Of a stretch of DNA of 64,000 nucleotides, positions 50,707-60,068 are shown piece after piece. Under the pieces are notes generated by a model. That model did no database searches. It was not told the origin of the DNA and saw only the letters and a program-made list of their open reading frames with translations. The translations under genes and the position numbers were made by a program. This DNA is from JAVBPR01 sp031549485 (GTDB lineage: Bacteria > Bacillota > Clostridia > Oscillospirales > Feifaniaceae): positions 13,109-77,108 of the forward strand of contig JAVBPR010000023.1 in assembly GCA_031549485.1 (NCBI GenBank). Reading direction: 5' to 3'. Position 1 is the stretch's first letter; every line of letters begins with the position of its first letter.

Positions 50707-52325
50707 ATAAAAGATCGACAATAGTTTTTATAGTTTTCTGCATGATGTTTTTGCTTGTTTTAGGCAGATTATTCTTTCTCGCGTTTTTTAAAAGCGAGGA
50801 ACTTTCGGCCGCTGCGGTAAACGCGCAGACAAGAGCGATAACAATAGCAAAAACCAGCGGAACGATATATGACCGAAATCTTAAAAAAATTACGAATACC
50901 AAAACGGAAAAACTTGTTTTAATAATTCCGTCTAATATTTCAAATCCGCGTGAAACCGCGCTATCAATAGCGATTAATTGCGGGGGAAACTCGGATTTAT
51001 ACGAAAAAAACATTAAAAACAACAAAATTTTCACCGTAAAACTTATTGACATCACAGCCGATATTCCGGGCGGGATTTTATTTTCCGCGCCTGCCAAAAG
51101 CGAAAAACCGATTGCCTCGCATCTAATTGGCTACAACGACGGCGACGGAAAAGCGGTTTCGGGAATATTAAAAAGTTTTGAATATCCTCTTGCAAAGGCA
51201 GGCGGGAAAATAGTTTGCCGCTTCCAGGCCGATGCCGCAAAGCGGCAGATTTCGGGAATTGCGCCGACAATTGAAAATACGGTAAGCGAAAGCGGCATCG
51301 CCCTTACAATCGATAAAGGTATTCAGGAAATAACCGAGAAAGCAATGGAAAAAATTCCGAAAGGCGCGGCCGTTGTCACTGAAATCGGCAGCGGGAAAAT
51401 CCTCGCGATGGCAAGCACACCGGCTTTTTCGCCCGAAAAAATCGCGGATTACCTTGAAAGTGAAGACGGGGAACTTTTAAACCGCGCGCTTTCCAGCTAT
51501 GACGCAGGTTCGATTTTTAAAATTGTCGTTTTGGCGGCTTATCTGGAAAAATTTGATTCTCCTCCGCAGCTTATTGCTGAGTGCAAAGGGCATGTTATGC
51601 TCGGCGGGCTGAAGTTCTCGTGCCATAAGGCTGACGGTCACGGAGTGGTCGGCATAGAGGACGCATTTGCGCAATCCTGCAATATTTATTTTTATGAGCT
51701 TGCCAAAATTGTCGGAACAGACAAAATAATCGATGTGGCGGAGCGGTTCGGCATCGGCGAGCGCAGATATTTGGCAGAAGGAATTAACAGCAAAGCGGGG
51801 GCTCTGCCTGCAAGAGTCAAAAAACCTTCGCTTTCCTATATTGCCAATGTCGCTATCGGGCAGGGGGGCGTTATGTTCGGCGTTCTCGACGCGGCTTATA
51901 TTGTAAGTGCGGTCGCAAGCGGCGGAAACACCAATATGCTTAGAGTTTTTGAGGGCTATGTTGAGAAGGGCGTTTTGCAAAGAGCGGAGCTTTCTCCGTC
52001 AAAACAAATTATCGGCAAAAAAAGCGCGGATTATATAAAAGATCTTATGATATATACCGTCGAAAGCGGAACAGGAAGAGCGGCGAGGCCGGAAATCGGC
52101 GGCGCAGGCGGGAAAACTGCGTCTGCCGAAACGGGATCGGTGATAAACGGCCAGCAGATTATTCACGGGTGGTTTTGCGGATTTTATCCCGCAGAAAACC
52201 CGAAATATTCGATTAGCATTATCGCCGAAAACGGCAGAACTGGAAGCGCGTCCGCCTCGCCCGTATTTAAAGAAATAGCCGACGGGATTGACGGCTTATC
52301 TAAGTTGACAACGTATACTTATTGA
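50700..52325 (+). CDS. Class B penicillin-binding protein (SpoVD/FtsI-like transpeptidase)
   Basis: 541 residues from TTG 50700. An N-terminal membrane helix (STIVFIVFCMMFLLVLGRLFF), a short dimerisation region and a transpeptidase domain. The SxxK motif is in YDAGSIFKIV (~265), SxN in QSCNIYF (~325) and the third motif reads GGKTASAETG, that is KTA in place of KTG. It lacks the C-terminal PASTA repeats of B. subtilis SpoVD, although the length and HGWFCGFYP block resemble the clostridial SpoVD/FtsI group. It forms peptide cross-links in wall or spore cortex. A start at GTG 50691 gives three more residues but lies inside the Shine-Dalgarno region. Translation is probably controlled by the overlapping hairpin. 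Confidence 0.9.
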   Translation: MFYKRSTIVFIVFCMMFLLVLGRLFFLAFFKSEELSAAAVNAQTRAITIAKTSGTIYDRNLKKITNTKTEKLVLIIPSNISNPRETALSIAINCGGNSDLYEKNIKNNKIFTVKLIDITADIPGGILFSAPAKSEKPIASHLIGYNDGDGKAVSGILKSFEYPLAKAGGKIVCRFQADAAKRQISGIAPTIENTVSESGIALTIDKGIQEITEKAMEKIPKGAAVVTEIGSGKILAMASTPAFSPEKIADYLESEDGELLNRALSSYDAGSIFKIVVLAAYLEKFDSPPQLIAECKGHVMLGGLKFSCHKADGHGVVGIEDAFAQSCNIYFYELAKIVGTDKIIDVAERFGIGERRYLAEGINSKAGALPARVKKPSLSYIANVAIGQGGVMFGVLDAAYIVSAVASGGNTNMLRVFEGYVEKGVLQRAELSPSKQIIGKKSADYIKDLMIYTVESGTGRAARPEIGGAGGKTASAETGSVINGQQIIHGWFCGFYPAENPKYSISIIAENGRTGSASASPVFKEIADGIDGLSKLTTYTY

Positions 52326-52368
52326 TATATTATTTTAAGATAATATTTAATAATAAGAGGTTTATTTT

Positions 52369-54999
52369 ATGCAGTTTATGGGGCTGAATGAAATTCGCGA
52401 AAAATATCTTTCATTCTTTGAGGGCAAGGAACATTTGCGCATGCAGAGCTTTCCGCTTGTCCCGAGGGAAGACAAGAGTTTGCTTTTGATAAATTCGGGT
52501 ATGGCGCCGCTGAAACCGTATTTTACGGGCAGGGTTACGCCGCCGAGCAAAAGAGTTACCACATGCCAAAAATGTATTCGAACTCCCGACATCGAGAGGG
52601 TTGGAAAAACTTCAAGGCACGGCACATTTTTTGAAATGCTCGGTAATTTTTCGTTCGGGGACTATTTTAAAGAGGACGCGACAAAATGGGCGTGGGAATT
52701 CTGCACCGAGGTTATGGGGCTGCCTGTTGACAAGCTCTACGTTTCATACTACCACGAGGACCTTGAGGCTTTTGATATTTGGCGCGACAAAAGAGGGGTT
52801 GATCCCTCGCATATCGTTCCGCTCGGCAAAGAGGATAATTTTTGGGAGATAGGGACAGGTCCTTGCGGTCCATGCTCGGAAATTTATTTTGACCGCGGGG
52901 AGGAAAACGGCTGCGGCAAAGAAGGCTGCGCCGTCGGTTGCGATTGCGATAGGTTCGTTGAGTTTTGGAATCTTGTTTTTACCCAGTTTGACAGCGACGG
53001 CAAAGGAAACTACACCCCGCTTGCAAAGCCGAACATAGACACAGGCATGGGACTTGAGCGCCTTGCCTGTATTATGCAGGGAGTTTCGAATCTTTTTGAA
53101 GTCGACACTATTAAAAAAGTGCTTTTGCAGGCTTCGGAATATGCGGGAATAACATATGGGCAGGACGAGAAAAAAGATGTCTCGCTCAGGGTTATAACCG
53201 ACCATATCAGAAGCACGACCTTCCTTATTTCTGACGGCGTTTTGCCCGGAAATGAGGGGCGCGGATACGTTTTGCGCCGCCTTATCCGCCGCGCGGCAAG
53301 GCACGGAAAACTGCTCGGAATAAATCGCAAATTCCTTTCGGAGCTTTGCCTTGTCGTTATAAACGAGAGCGGAAGCGCGTATCCCGAGCTTGTCGAAAAA
53401 AGTGACTACATCAAAAAGGTTATCGAAGTTGAGGAAGACCGCTTCAATACGACTATCGACCAAGGTCTTTCGATACTTAAAGCTCATATTGACGAGCTTT
53501 TGAAAAAAGGCGAAAAAAGCCTTTCGGGCGAAAACGTTTTTAAACTTTACGATACCTTCGGATTTCCGCTTGATTTGACAAGCGAGATATTGGAAGAGCA
53601 TGGGCTCGGCGTTTCGATTGAGGAATTTGAGGCCGAGATGAAGCTCCAAAAGGAAAGAGCGAGAGCGGCAAGAAAAGCAAAAGGCGATCTCGGCTGGAGC
53701 GAAAGCGTTATTGATAACCTTGATAAATCATTTAAGACAGAATTTGTCGGGTATGAAACGCTTGTTTGCAAGGCGTCTGTTTTTGCGATTGTTTCGGAAA
53801 ACGAGCTTGCGGAAAGGGCTGAATCGGGTAAACAGGTTGTAATAATAACCGATAAATCCCCGTTTTATGCCGAAAGCGGCGGTCAGGTCGGCGATATCGG
53901 GCTGATTACGGCCGACGGAATGGCGGCCGAAGTTTTTGACACGAAAAAGACGGCGGACGGGAAATACCTGCATTTTGCCATAATCGAAGAGGGCGAGATT
54001 GCTAAAGGCGATCAAGTAATTATGACCGTTGATGCGGAGTCGCGCGCGGCTATTATGAGAAACCATTCTTCGGCGCATCTTTTGCAGGCCGCGCTTAAAA
54101 GCGTTCTCGGCAGCCATGTCGAGCAATCGGGCTCATATGTCGATTCCGAAAAAATGAGATTTGACTTTTCGCATTTTTCACCTATGACAGCGGAGGAAAT
54201 CGCGATGGCAGAGCATGCGGTAAACCGCGCTGTTTTATCAGGCGCAGAGGTTGAAATTTCCGAAATGCCGATTGCAAAGGCAAGAGAAATCGGAGCGACC
54301 GCTCTGTTCGGCGAAAAATACGGCGAAACGGTTCGCGTTGTCAATATGAAAGGATGTTCTGTAGAGCTTTGCGGAGGGACGCACGTTGAAAACACTTCCA
54401 AAATAGGGCTCTTCAAAATTCTCGGCGAGAGCTCGGTCGCGGCGGGGATTCGCAGGATTGAAGCGACAACCGGCATGAATATAATTAAGCTGATAGATGA
54501 AAAGCAAAACGTTCTTTCGAATATTGCGGGAACGATTAAAAGCGGGCTTTCCGACCTTCCCGAAAAGGCAAAAGGCCTTATTGAGACTGTAAAATCCATG
54601 CAAAAAGAGATAAACGAACTTAAATCAAAAATCGCGGGCTCGCAGCTCGATGAACTTCTCGATAAAATCGTGGAAATAAACGGCGTAAAGGTTATAACTG
54701 TGCTACTTCCGAATGCACAGACCGATACGCTGAGAGAAATAGGCGACAGGATAAGGGACAGAGGAACTGAATTTGTCGCGGTGCTCGGCGGAAAATCGAA
54801 TATTATAGCCGTTTGCGGAAAAGAAGCGGTCGCCAAAGGTCTTGATGCCGGCAAAATTGTCAAAGAAGCGGCAAAACTCGCAAACGGCGGAGGCGGCGGC
54901 AGAGCGGACAGCGCGATGGCCGGCTGCAAGGACGAATCGAAAATCGATGACGCGATAAAATTTGCGTTTAACATGATTAAGGAAGATTTGGAGAAATAA
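52369..54999 (+). CDS. alaS: Alanyl-tRNA synthetase
   Basis: 876 residues, standard for the enzyme. N-terminal class II aminoacylation domain (MGLNEIREKYLSFFEGKEH; INSGMAPLKPYFTG), the editing domain with metal-binding HxxxH in RNHSSAHLLQAA (~565) and CxxxH in ELCGGTHVENT (~665), and the C-terminal DHHA1 domain with NGGGGGRADSAMAG. The start is ATG 52369 after AAGAGG; the second ATG at 52378 is an alternative. The 43-bp gap to the PBP gene is too short for a T-box leader. It is immediately followed (no gap) by the HIT gene. Confidence 0.98.
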   Translation: MQFMGLNEIREKYLSFFEGKEHLRMQSFPLVPREDKSLLLINSGMAPLKPYFTGRVTPPSKRVTTCQKCIRTPDIERVGKTSRHGTFFEMLGNFSFGDYFKEDATKWAWEFCTEVMGLPVDKLYVSYYHEDLEAFDIWRDKRGVDPSHIVPLGKEDNFWEIGTGPCGPCSEIYFDRGEENGCGKEGCAVGCDCDRFVEFWNLVFTQFDSDGKGNYTPLAKPNIDTGMGLERLACIMQGVSNLFEVDTIKKVLLQASEYAGITYGQDEKKDVSLRVITDHIRSTTFLISDGVLPGNEGRGYVLRRLIRRAARHGKLLGINRKFLSELCLVVINESGSAYPELVEKSDYIKKVIEVEEDRFNTTIDQGLSILKAHIDELLKKGEKSLSGENVFKLYDTFGFPLDLTSEILEEHGLGVSIEEFEAEMKLQKERARAARKAKGDLGWSESVIDNLDKSFKTEFVGYETLVCKASVFAIVSENELAERAESGKQVVIITDKSPFYAESGGQVGDIGLITADGMAAEVFDTKKTADGKYLHFAIIEEGEIAKGDQVIMTVDAESRAAIMRNHSSAHLLQAALKSVLGSHVEQSGSYVDSEKMRFDFSHFSPMTAEEIAMAEHAVNRAVLSGAEVEISEMPIAKAREIGATALFGEKYGETVRVVNMKGCSVELCGGTHVENTSKIGLFKILGESSVAAGIRRIEATTGMNIIKLIDEKQNVLSNIAGTIKSGLSDLPEKAKGLIETVKSMQKEINELKSKIAGSQLDELLDKIVEINGVKVITVLLPNAQTDTLREIGDRIRDRGTEFVAVLGGKSNIIAVCGKEAVAKGLDAGKIVKEAAKLANGGGGGRADSAMAGCKDESKIDDAIKFAFNMIKEDLEK

Positions 55000-55341
55000 A
55001 TGGACTGTATTTTTTGCAAAATAATAAGTAAAGAAATCGGTGCAGAGATTGTTTTTGAAAACGAGCATGTTATCGCGTTTAACGATATTAATCCGCAAGC
55101 TCCGGTGCATGTCCTTGTTGTTCCGAAAATTCATATAAATTCGGCCGACGAAGTATCGTCGGAAAACAGCGCTTATATAGCAAAGACTTTTGAGGCGATT
55201 GCGGAAATCGCAAAAAAACTCGGCATAGAAAATAAATATAGGGTAATAACAAACTGCGGCGCTGACGCAGGGCAATCTGTTCTACATATCCATTTTCACG
55301 TTCTTTCAGGTAGTCCGATACTTGCGTCACGCATAATTTAA
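55000..55341 (+). CDS. HIT family protein (HinT-like nucleotide hydrolase)
   Basis: 113 residues with the MDCIFCKIISKEIGAEIVFE start and the histidine triad HIHFHVLSG (~98-106). HinT-type enzymes split nucleoside phosphoramidates, including aminoacyl-adenylates leaking from tRNA synthetases, which fits its place directly behind alaS. CxxC near the N-terminus is the usual zinc pair half. The ATG directly abuts the alaS stop. Confidence 0.95.
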   Translation: MDCIFCKIISKEIGAEIVFENEHVIAFNDINPQAPVHVLVVPKIHINSADEVSSENSAYIAKTFEAIAEIAKKLGIENKYRVITNCGADAGQSVLHIHFHVLSGSPILASRII

Positions 55342-55350
55342 GGGGGAAAT

Positions 55351-56040
55351 ATGTTAAGTGCAAACGAGGGTAAATCCGAAGTAATCAAAGTTGGAAGCGA
55401 AGAATTTAAAAGGCTTCCCATCAAAACTCATGTCGTAACGGCAGATGATAATATTGAAGATGTTGCATATACATACGCAAAAGAATTTTTGCAGGACGGA
55501 GATATTCTCTTTATATCCGAAAAAGCGGTTTCCTGTTCGCAGAAAAGGGCGATTCCGCTAAAGGATATTCATCCGCGTAAACTCGCAAAGTTCCTTACAA
55601 GATTTGTATATAAGAGCCCATACGGAATAGGGCTCGGGATTCCGGAGACTATGGAAATGGCGCTTCGCGAGTGTGGAACGCCGAGAATTTTATTTGCCGC
55701 TTTTTGCTCCGCCGCGGGCAAATTGATTGGTAAACGCGGAATCTTCTATGACGTTGCGGGATACCGTGCAAAATCTATTGACGGCCCGACGCCGTATACT
55801 CTTCCGCCTTACAATACCTGTGTTGTTTTAGGACCGCTGAATCCGGATGCTGTCGCAAAAAAGGTTGCGGATAAAATCGGGCAAAAATGCGTAGTGGTCG
55901 ATATTAACGACCTTGCAGGCGAAATACTGGGGGCTTCGGATTCTTCTATTGACAGAGCAAAACTTGTTAAAATTCTGAAAGATAATCCGCTCGGCCAATC
56001 TGGACAGCAGACGCCGATGGGAATAATAAGAAAAATCTAA
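55351..56040 (+). CDS. CofE-like coenzyme F420-0:gamma-glutamyl ligase family protein
   Basis: 229 residues. SEEFKRLPIKTHVVTADDNI at the start resembles the CofE N-terminus (IPIKTHVI...GD), then GDILFISEKAVSCSQKRAIPL (~45-65), IPETMEMALRECG, KLIGKRGIFYDVAG and the terminal QTPMGIIRKI. CofE attaches glutamates to coenzyme F420-0 with GTP. Clostridia normally lack F420, and no cof genes are nearby, so the true substrate here is probably another. Similar genes recur in Clostridia. Shine-Dalgarno AAGGGGGA. It follows the HIT gene by 9 bp and leads to comEC after 44 bp. Confidence 0.85.
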   Translation: MLSANEGKSEVIKVGSEEFKRLPIKTHVVTADDNIEDVAYTYAKEFLQDGDILFISEKAVSCSQKRAIPLKDIHPRKLAKFLTRFVYKSPYGIGLGIPETMEMALRECGTPRILFAAFCSAAGKLIGKRGIFYDVAGYRAKSIDGPTPYTLPPYNTCVVLGPLNPDAVAKKVADKIGQKCVVVDINDLAGEILGASDSSIDRAKLVKILKDNPLGQSGQQTPMGIIRKI

Positions 56041-56084
56041 TTTAAATTTATAAAATTAAATAACAACGATGAGGGAGATAAAGA

Positions 56085-58412
56085 TTGAAGACCATTTACA
56101 GGTTTTCTCCGTACAATCTTCCCGCGGTTTTCCTTATTTTAGCGTTTTTCTTGCTAAATAATTTTCCTTTCAAAATTTCGCTTATATTAATGGCGGCTGT
56201 CTTTGCCGTTCTTTTAGTGTTTGCGGTAATAAATTTCAAAAGAGCGAGAGGGGTTTTTATATTATGTCTCGCTTTTATTCTTGTGGCTTTTGCACGGTAT
56301 TATCCGTATATGCAAAGCCTGCAAAGCGCCGAAAGACTTGTAGGGCAAAAATGTGAAATAACCGCGCAAATAAGCGATGTGTTTTTCTATTCCGACAGCG
56401 ATAAGGCGAGATATGCCGCCAAAGTAATTTCCGCAAAAGGTGAAAATATCGATGCGGAAAATTTCGGGCTCGCTATCTATACCTCTTTTAAGGCCGATTA
56501 TGAAATCGGCGACAAAATATCCTTTACCGCAAAAATCAGACCTTCTTCGGAAACGAGTAGACTCAGCAGAGCGAGCGGTTATCCGCTTAGCGTGAATTTA
56601 TATAATGAAGATTTGGTGTCTTGCGAAAAGGCGGAAAAGAAGAGCATATTTTATTTTGCTTATCAAATCCGCGGCGCGATAAAAGAGGCAAATAATACTT
56701 ATCTGAATAAAAGCGCCGCCGCTGCGGAAAACGGAATTTTGCTCGGCGATACTTCGGCGCTTAGCGCCGAGCAGTCAAGGATTTTTCGCATTACAGGAAT
56801 GTCGCATATTATGTCCGTTTCGGGAATGCATATTGCTTTTCTCGTGTCTGCGATTTATTTCCTGTTTGGCAGGATTGTCAGAATAAAGAAAAGGTTTATC
56901 GCCGCTATTATTCTGCTGGCAGTTTTTGCATTTTCGGTTGTTGTCGGGTTTTCGCCGTCTGTTCAAAGAGCGGGACTTATGGTTGCGATATTATACATCG
57001 GTATGTTGCTGGATGAAAGGGCGATGCCGGTGAATTCGCTGTTTTATGCCTTAGCTGTTATTCTGATTATTTCGCCATATAGCATTAACAGTATCTCGCT
57101 TCAGCTATCCGCAACCTCGGTTTTCGGAATTGTTTTATTCGGGGAAACTTTAAATAATTTCCTGCAAAGAAAATTCGGCAAAGGGAAAATAAAAAGATAT
57201 ATTATCGGTGCCGCTTCGGTTTCGGTTTCCGCGATGATATTTGTCGCTCCGCTGCTCGCGTATTATTTCGGCGAGGTGCCTTTGTTTTCAGCAGTCGCGA
57301 TGCTGCTGACCGGTTTTGTCATTGAAATTATCTTTATTCTTTCGATAATTCTTTCGGTATTTTCGTTTGCGCCTTTTATCCCGTTTATTTTTGGAAAGTT
57401 GATAAATCTGCTTTATATGTATACAGAAACGGTTCTAAAAATAATATCAAAAATTCCGTATGCCGCGGTTCCGGCGCAATACGGATTTTTTCCGATTGTT
57501 TTTGTGTTTATTGCCGTGCTGATTTTCCTGACGGTGAAATTCAAGATAAAACGGGCAAAACTCTTAATTCCCGTCTTCGCCGCAGCGGTTGTTATCGGCG
57601 TCGCAATATTTACTTACAAGCCGTTTAATGCACTGATTGTGCCGGAGGAAACCTGCCTTGTTTCTTTTTATGATGTCGGGCAGGGCGATTCGGCGGCGAT
57701 CCAAAACGGCAACGAAGTTGTTTTAATTGACGCCGGCGGTTCGGGCTATAATATAGCGGAGCTGATTTCGCGGAATTTTAAAAGCAAAGGCGCGGCAAGG
57801 GTTAAGGCGATTATACTAACTCATTATCACAGCGACCATGCAAATGCCGTTTCGGAATTACTTGATGAAATTGCGGTGGACGAGCTTTATATGCCGGATG
57901 CCCATCCCGAGGATCCGATAAGAAAATCGATAGAAGAAGCGGCGAAAAATAAGAATATTAAAATAAATTACCTTTCAAGCGATGTTTCGATAGAGCCGAT
58001 GACAGGGCTTAACCTTGAGATTTTTGCCGGTCATATCAGCAGCGCGGAATATGCGGATAAAAACGAAGCGTGCCTTGTTGTAAAAGCTGATTATATGGGC
58101 AGCAGCGTTTTGTTTACAGGCGATATTGACGAAGCGGCGGAGCAAATTTTGATAAAATCGGGAAAAGCGCTTGATGTCGACCTTTTGAAAGTAGCGCATC
58201 ACGGCTCGAAATATTCAAGCGGGCTTATATTCCTTTCGGGAGTAACGCCGGACGCGGCGGTAATTAGCGTTTCAAAAGATAATTCCTACGGGCATCCAGC
58301 AGACGAAACTATCGAGCGGCTCGGGCTTTACACGGATTATATTTACAGAACAGATATAAGCGGAACTATTGAATTTCTGACAAGAAACGGCAGCTTTGTT
58401 TATCTTGGCTAA
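56085..58412 (+). CDS. comEC: ComEC/Rec2 DNA-internalization channel protein
   Basis: 775 residues, a full-length protein that forms the inner-membrane channel for single-stranded DNA uptake. Three parts: an N-terminal OB-like/DUF4131 region with membrane helices, the Competence domain (RIFRITGMSHIMSVSGMHIAFL at ~225-246, a ComEC hallmark), and a C-terminal metallo-beta-lactamase domain (FYDVGQGDSAAIQNGNE; LTHYHSDHAN at ~578; HHGSKYSSG), thought to degrade the non-transforming strand. The start is TTG 56085 with GAGGGAG. comEA is not adjacent. The intact motifs suggest competence capacity, or the use of ComEC in another process. Confidence 0.94.
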   Translation: MKTIYRFSPYNLPAVFLILAFFLLNNFPFKISLILMAAVFAVLLVFAVINFKRARGVFILCLAFILVAFARYYPYMQSLQSAERLVGQKCEITAQISDVFFYSDSDKARYAAKVISAKGENIDAENFGLAIYTSFKADYEIGDKISFTAKIRPSSETSRLSRASGYPLSVNLYNEDLVSCEKAEKKSIFYFAYQIRGAIKEANNTYLNKSAAAAENGILLGDTSALSAEQSRIFRITGMSHIMSVSGMHIAFLVSAIYFLFGRIVRIKKRFIAAIILLAVFAFSVVVGFSPSVQRAGLMVAILYIGMLLDERAMPVNSLFYALAVILIISPYSINSISLQLSATSVFGIVLFGETLNNFLQRKFGKGKIKRYIIGAASVSVSAMIFVAPLLAYYFGEVPLFSAVAMLLTGFVIEIIFILSIILSVFSFAPFIPFIFGKLINLLYMYTETVLKIISKIPYAAVPAQYGFFPIVFVFIAVLIFLTVKFKIKRAKLLIPVFAAAVVIGVAIFTYKPFNALIVPEETCLVSFYDVGQGDSAAIQNGNEVVLIDAGGSGYNIAELISRNFKSKGAARVKAIILTHYHSDHANAVSELLDEIAVDELYMPDAHPEDPIRKSIEEAAKNKNIKINYLSSDVSIEPMTGLNLEIFAGHISSAEYADKNEACLVVKADYMGSSVLFTGDIDEAAEQILIKSGKALDVDLLKVAHHGSKYSSGLIFLSGVTPDAAVISVSKDNSYGHPADETIERLGLYTDYIYRTDISGTIEFLTRNGSFVYLG

Positions 58413-58427
58413 AGCAAAGGGGAAAAA

Positions 58428-59480
58428 ATGAGAGAATCGGACGAGAGCGTTTTAAAAGAAAAAATCAAAACAGGGGATATTAGCGGTCTTTTTGTCTTTT
58501 ACGGCGAAGAGGATTACCTTAAAGAGTATTACCTGAAAGAAATGCGGAAATCTTTGCTTGGGGGCGGCGAAAACATGTCCTATATCGCTTTTGAGCAGGA
58601 GGGATTTAGCACCGAGCAGTTTTTCGGGGAGGTAAACACATATCCTTTTTTCAGCGAAAAAAAGATTATTGTAATCCGCAATCTTGCGCTTTCTAAACTG
58701 AAAGAAAACGATAAAAAAGCGTTTCTTGATATATTATCAGAACTTCCCGAGTTTGCCGTTGTTGTCCTATATTATGATAAGATGTATACAGATGCCGATT
58801 ATTTTACAAAACAAAAAAGAGAAAGCGAAATAAAAAGTATCGGCAAAAAGGGGACTATTGTTCAATTTGCGCTTCGCGGACAAAATGAGCTTCTTAGATG
58901 GGTTTTGCGGCATTTTGCCGCCGAAAAGGTGCCGATCGACAACGACACGGCGAGCTTTTTTCTTTTTTATACCGACTGCGATATGGCGTCGCTTAAAACC
59001 GAAATTGAAAAACTTGTAAATAGATCAAACGGAAAAAAGATAACAAAAGACGATATTATCGCAATAACCACCAAATCAAATGACGCCGAGATGTTCGACC
59101 TTTCAAATGCGGTCGCCGAAAAGAATTTTGATAAAATTTTTGATATCCTCGGCAAATTAAAAACCCAAAATTTCACCCCATACGAAGTGCTAAGCGCGAT
59201 GTCGACCGTCCTTACAGAAATGCTGTATGCTAAAGCGGCGGCGGAAAGCGGCGTTTCGTCCGATAGGCTTGTTACTGATTTCGCGATAAATCCGAAGCGC
59301 AAATTTTTATTTGATAAATATTTTCGATTTGTTATGCCGCTTCCGCTTGAATATTTTATACAGACGGTGCGCGCGGCGGAAAATGCGGATATAAAACTTA
59401 AAAGCAGTAAGGTGGACGGATGGCAGATAATAGAGAATACGCTGTTTCAGATAGCGGAAAGCCGGTTTTTAAGGAAATAA
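58428..59480 (+). CDS. holA: DNA polymerase III subunit delta
   Basis: The clamp-loader wrench. 350 residues: an N-terminal FVFYGEEDYLKEYYLKEM typical of DNA_pol3_delta, ALRGQNELLRWVLRHFA in the middle (FALRGQ is a common block), FFLFYTDCDMASLKTEIEKL, and TPYEVLSAMSTVLTEML; the C-terminal helices end LKSSKVDGWQIIENTLFQI. The family is low in identity, but the blocks and length fit. The order comEC-holA is widely conserved in Firmicutes. It overlaps the RNase M5 gene by 61 nt. Confidence 0.94.
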   Translation: MRESDESVLKEKIKTGDISGLFVFYGEEDYLKEYYLKEMRKSLLGGGENMSYIAFEQEGFSTEQFFGEVNTYPFFSEKKIIVIRNLALSKLKENDKKAFLDILSELPEFAVVVLYYDKMYTDADYFTKQKRESEIKSIGKKGTIVQFALRGQNELLRWVLRHFAAEKVPIDNDTASFFLFYTDCDMASLKTEIEKLVNRSNGKKITKDDIIAITTKSNDAEMFDLSNAVAEKNFDKIFDILGKLKTQNFTPYEVLSAMSTVLTEMLYAKAAAESGVSSDRLVTDFAINPKRKFLFDKYFRFVMPLPLEYFIQTVRAAENADIKLKSSKVDGWQIIENTLFQIAESRFLRK

Positions 59481-60040
59481 TAATAGTCGAGGGAAAATAC
59501 GATAAAATTAAGCTTGATTCGATAGTGGATGCTTTGATTATCGAACTTTCGGGTTTTCGGATTTTTAACGACAAACAGAAAATAAAGCTGATTAAAACCC
59601 TCGCGTCAAAACGCGGCGCGATTATTTTTACCGATAATGATAGGGCGGGGTTCGTTTTGCGCTCCTTTGTTAAAAATATTGTCGCGGGTTCTATTATATA
59701 TAACGCATATACCCCCGATGTTTTCGGAAAAGAAAAGCGGAAAAACGTACCCTCGAAAGAGGGGAAAATCGGCGTAGAAGGGCAGGAAAAAGAGGCGATT
59801 ATAGCGGCGCTGCTCTCCTGCGGCGTAGGAAAAGAAGCAGAGGGAACAAATAAACAGGCAGAAAAAATTTCAAAAGCGGATTTATATGAAATCGGACTTC
59901 TCGGACGCGAGGAAAGCGCGGAAAAACGAATGGAAGTCATGAAAAAACTTGATCTTCCGGCCCGGCTCTCGGCAAATGCTTTTTTAGAAGTTGTAAATGT
60001 TTTGGACCTTGATATAGATAAACTTGCCAAGCTGATTTAG
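59420..60040 (+). CDS. rnmV: Ribonuclease M5 (5S rRNA maturation)
   Basis: A Toprim nuclease of 206 residues that trims the 5S rRNA precursor. Motifs: KEIIIVEGKYDKIKL (catalytic Glu in VEG, ~18-32) and IIFTDNDRAGFVLRS (DxD of Toprim, ~71-85). A C-terminal ~90-residue DUF4093-type tail follows (KADLYEIGLLGREESAEKR...). The start is ATG 59420, with AAGGTGG 4 bases upstream. This makes a 61-nt overlap with holA in another frame, longer than usual; no start nearer to the conserved KEIIIVEG is available. In many Firmicutes rnmV is followed by ksgA, absent here. Confidence 0.88.
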   Translation: MADNREYAVSDSGKPVFKEIIIVEGKYDKIKLDSIVDALIIELSGFRIFNDKQKIKLIKTLASKRGAIIFTDNDRAGFVLRSFVKNIVAGSIIYNAYTPDVFGKEKRKNVPSKEGKIGVEGQEKEAIIAALLSCGVGKEAEGTNKQAEKISKADLYEIGLLGREESAEKRMEVMKKLDLPARLSANAFLEVVNVLDLDIDKLAKLI

Positions 60041-60068
60041 CAATTAAATAAACGATTGCGGGGAAAAT

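Noticed and set aside
52326..52368. T-box leader before alaS
   Set aside because: The gap is only 43 bases; the ATATTAT/ATAATAT hairpin there has no T-box features and is expected by chance in A/T-rich DNA.
52744..53649. 301-residue open frame antisense to alaS
   Set aside because: Same reason; the sense frame carries all alaS motifs.
54012..55019. 335-residue open frame antisense to alaS
   Set aside because: Shadow of a high-quality alaS frame: low-complexity Ser/Ala/Pro composition, no motif.
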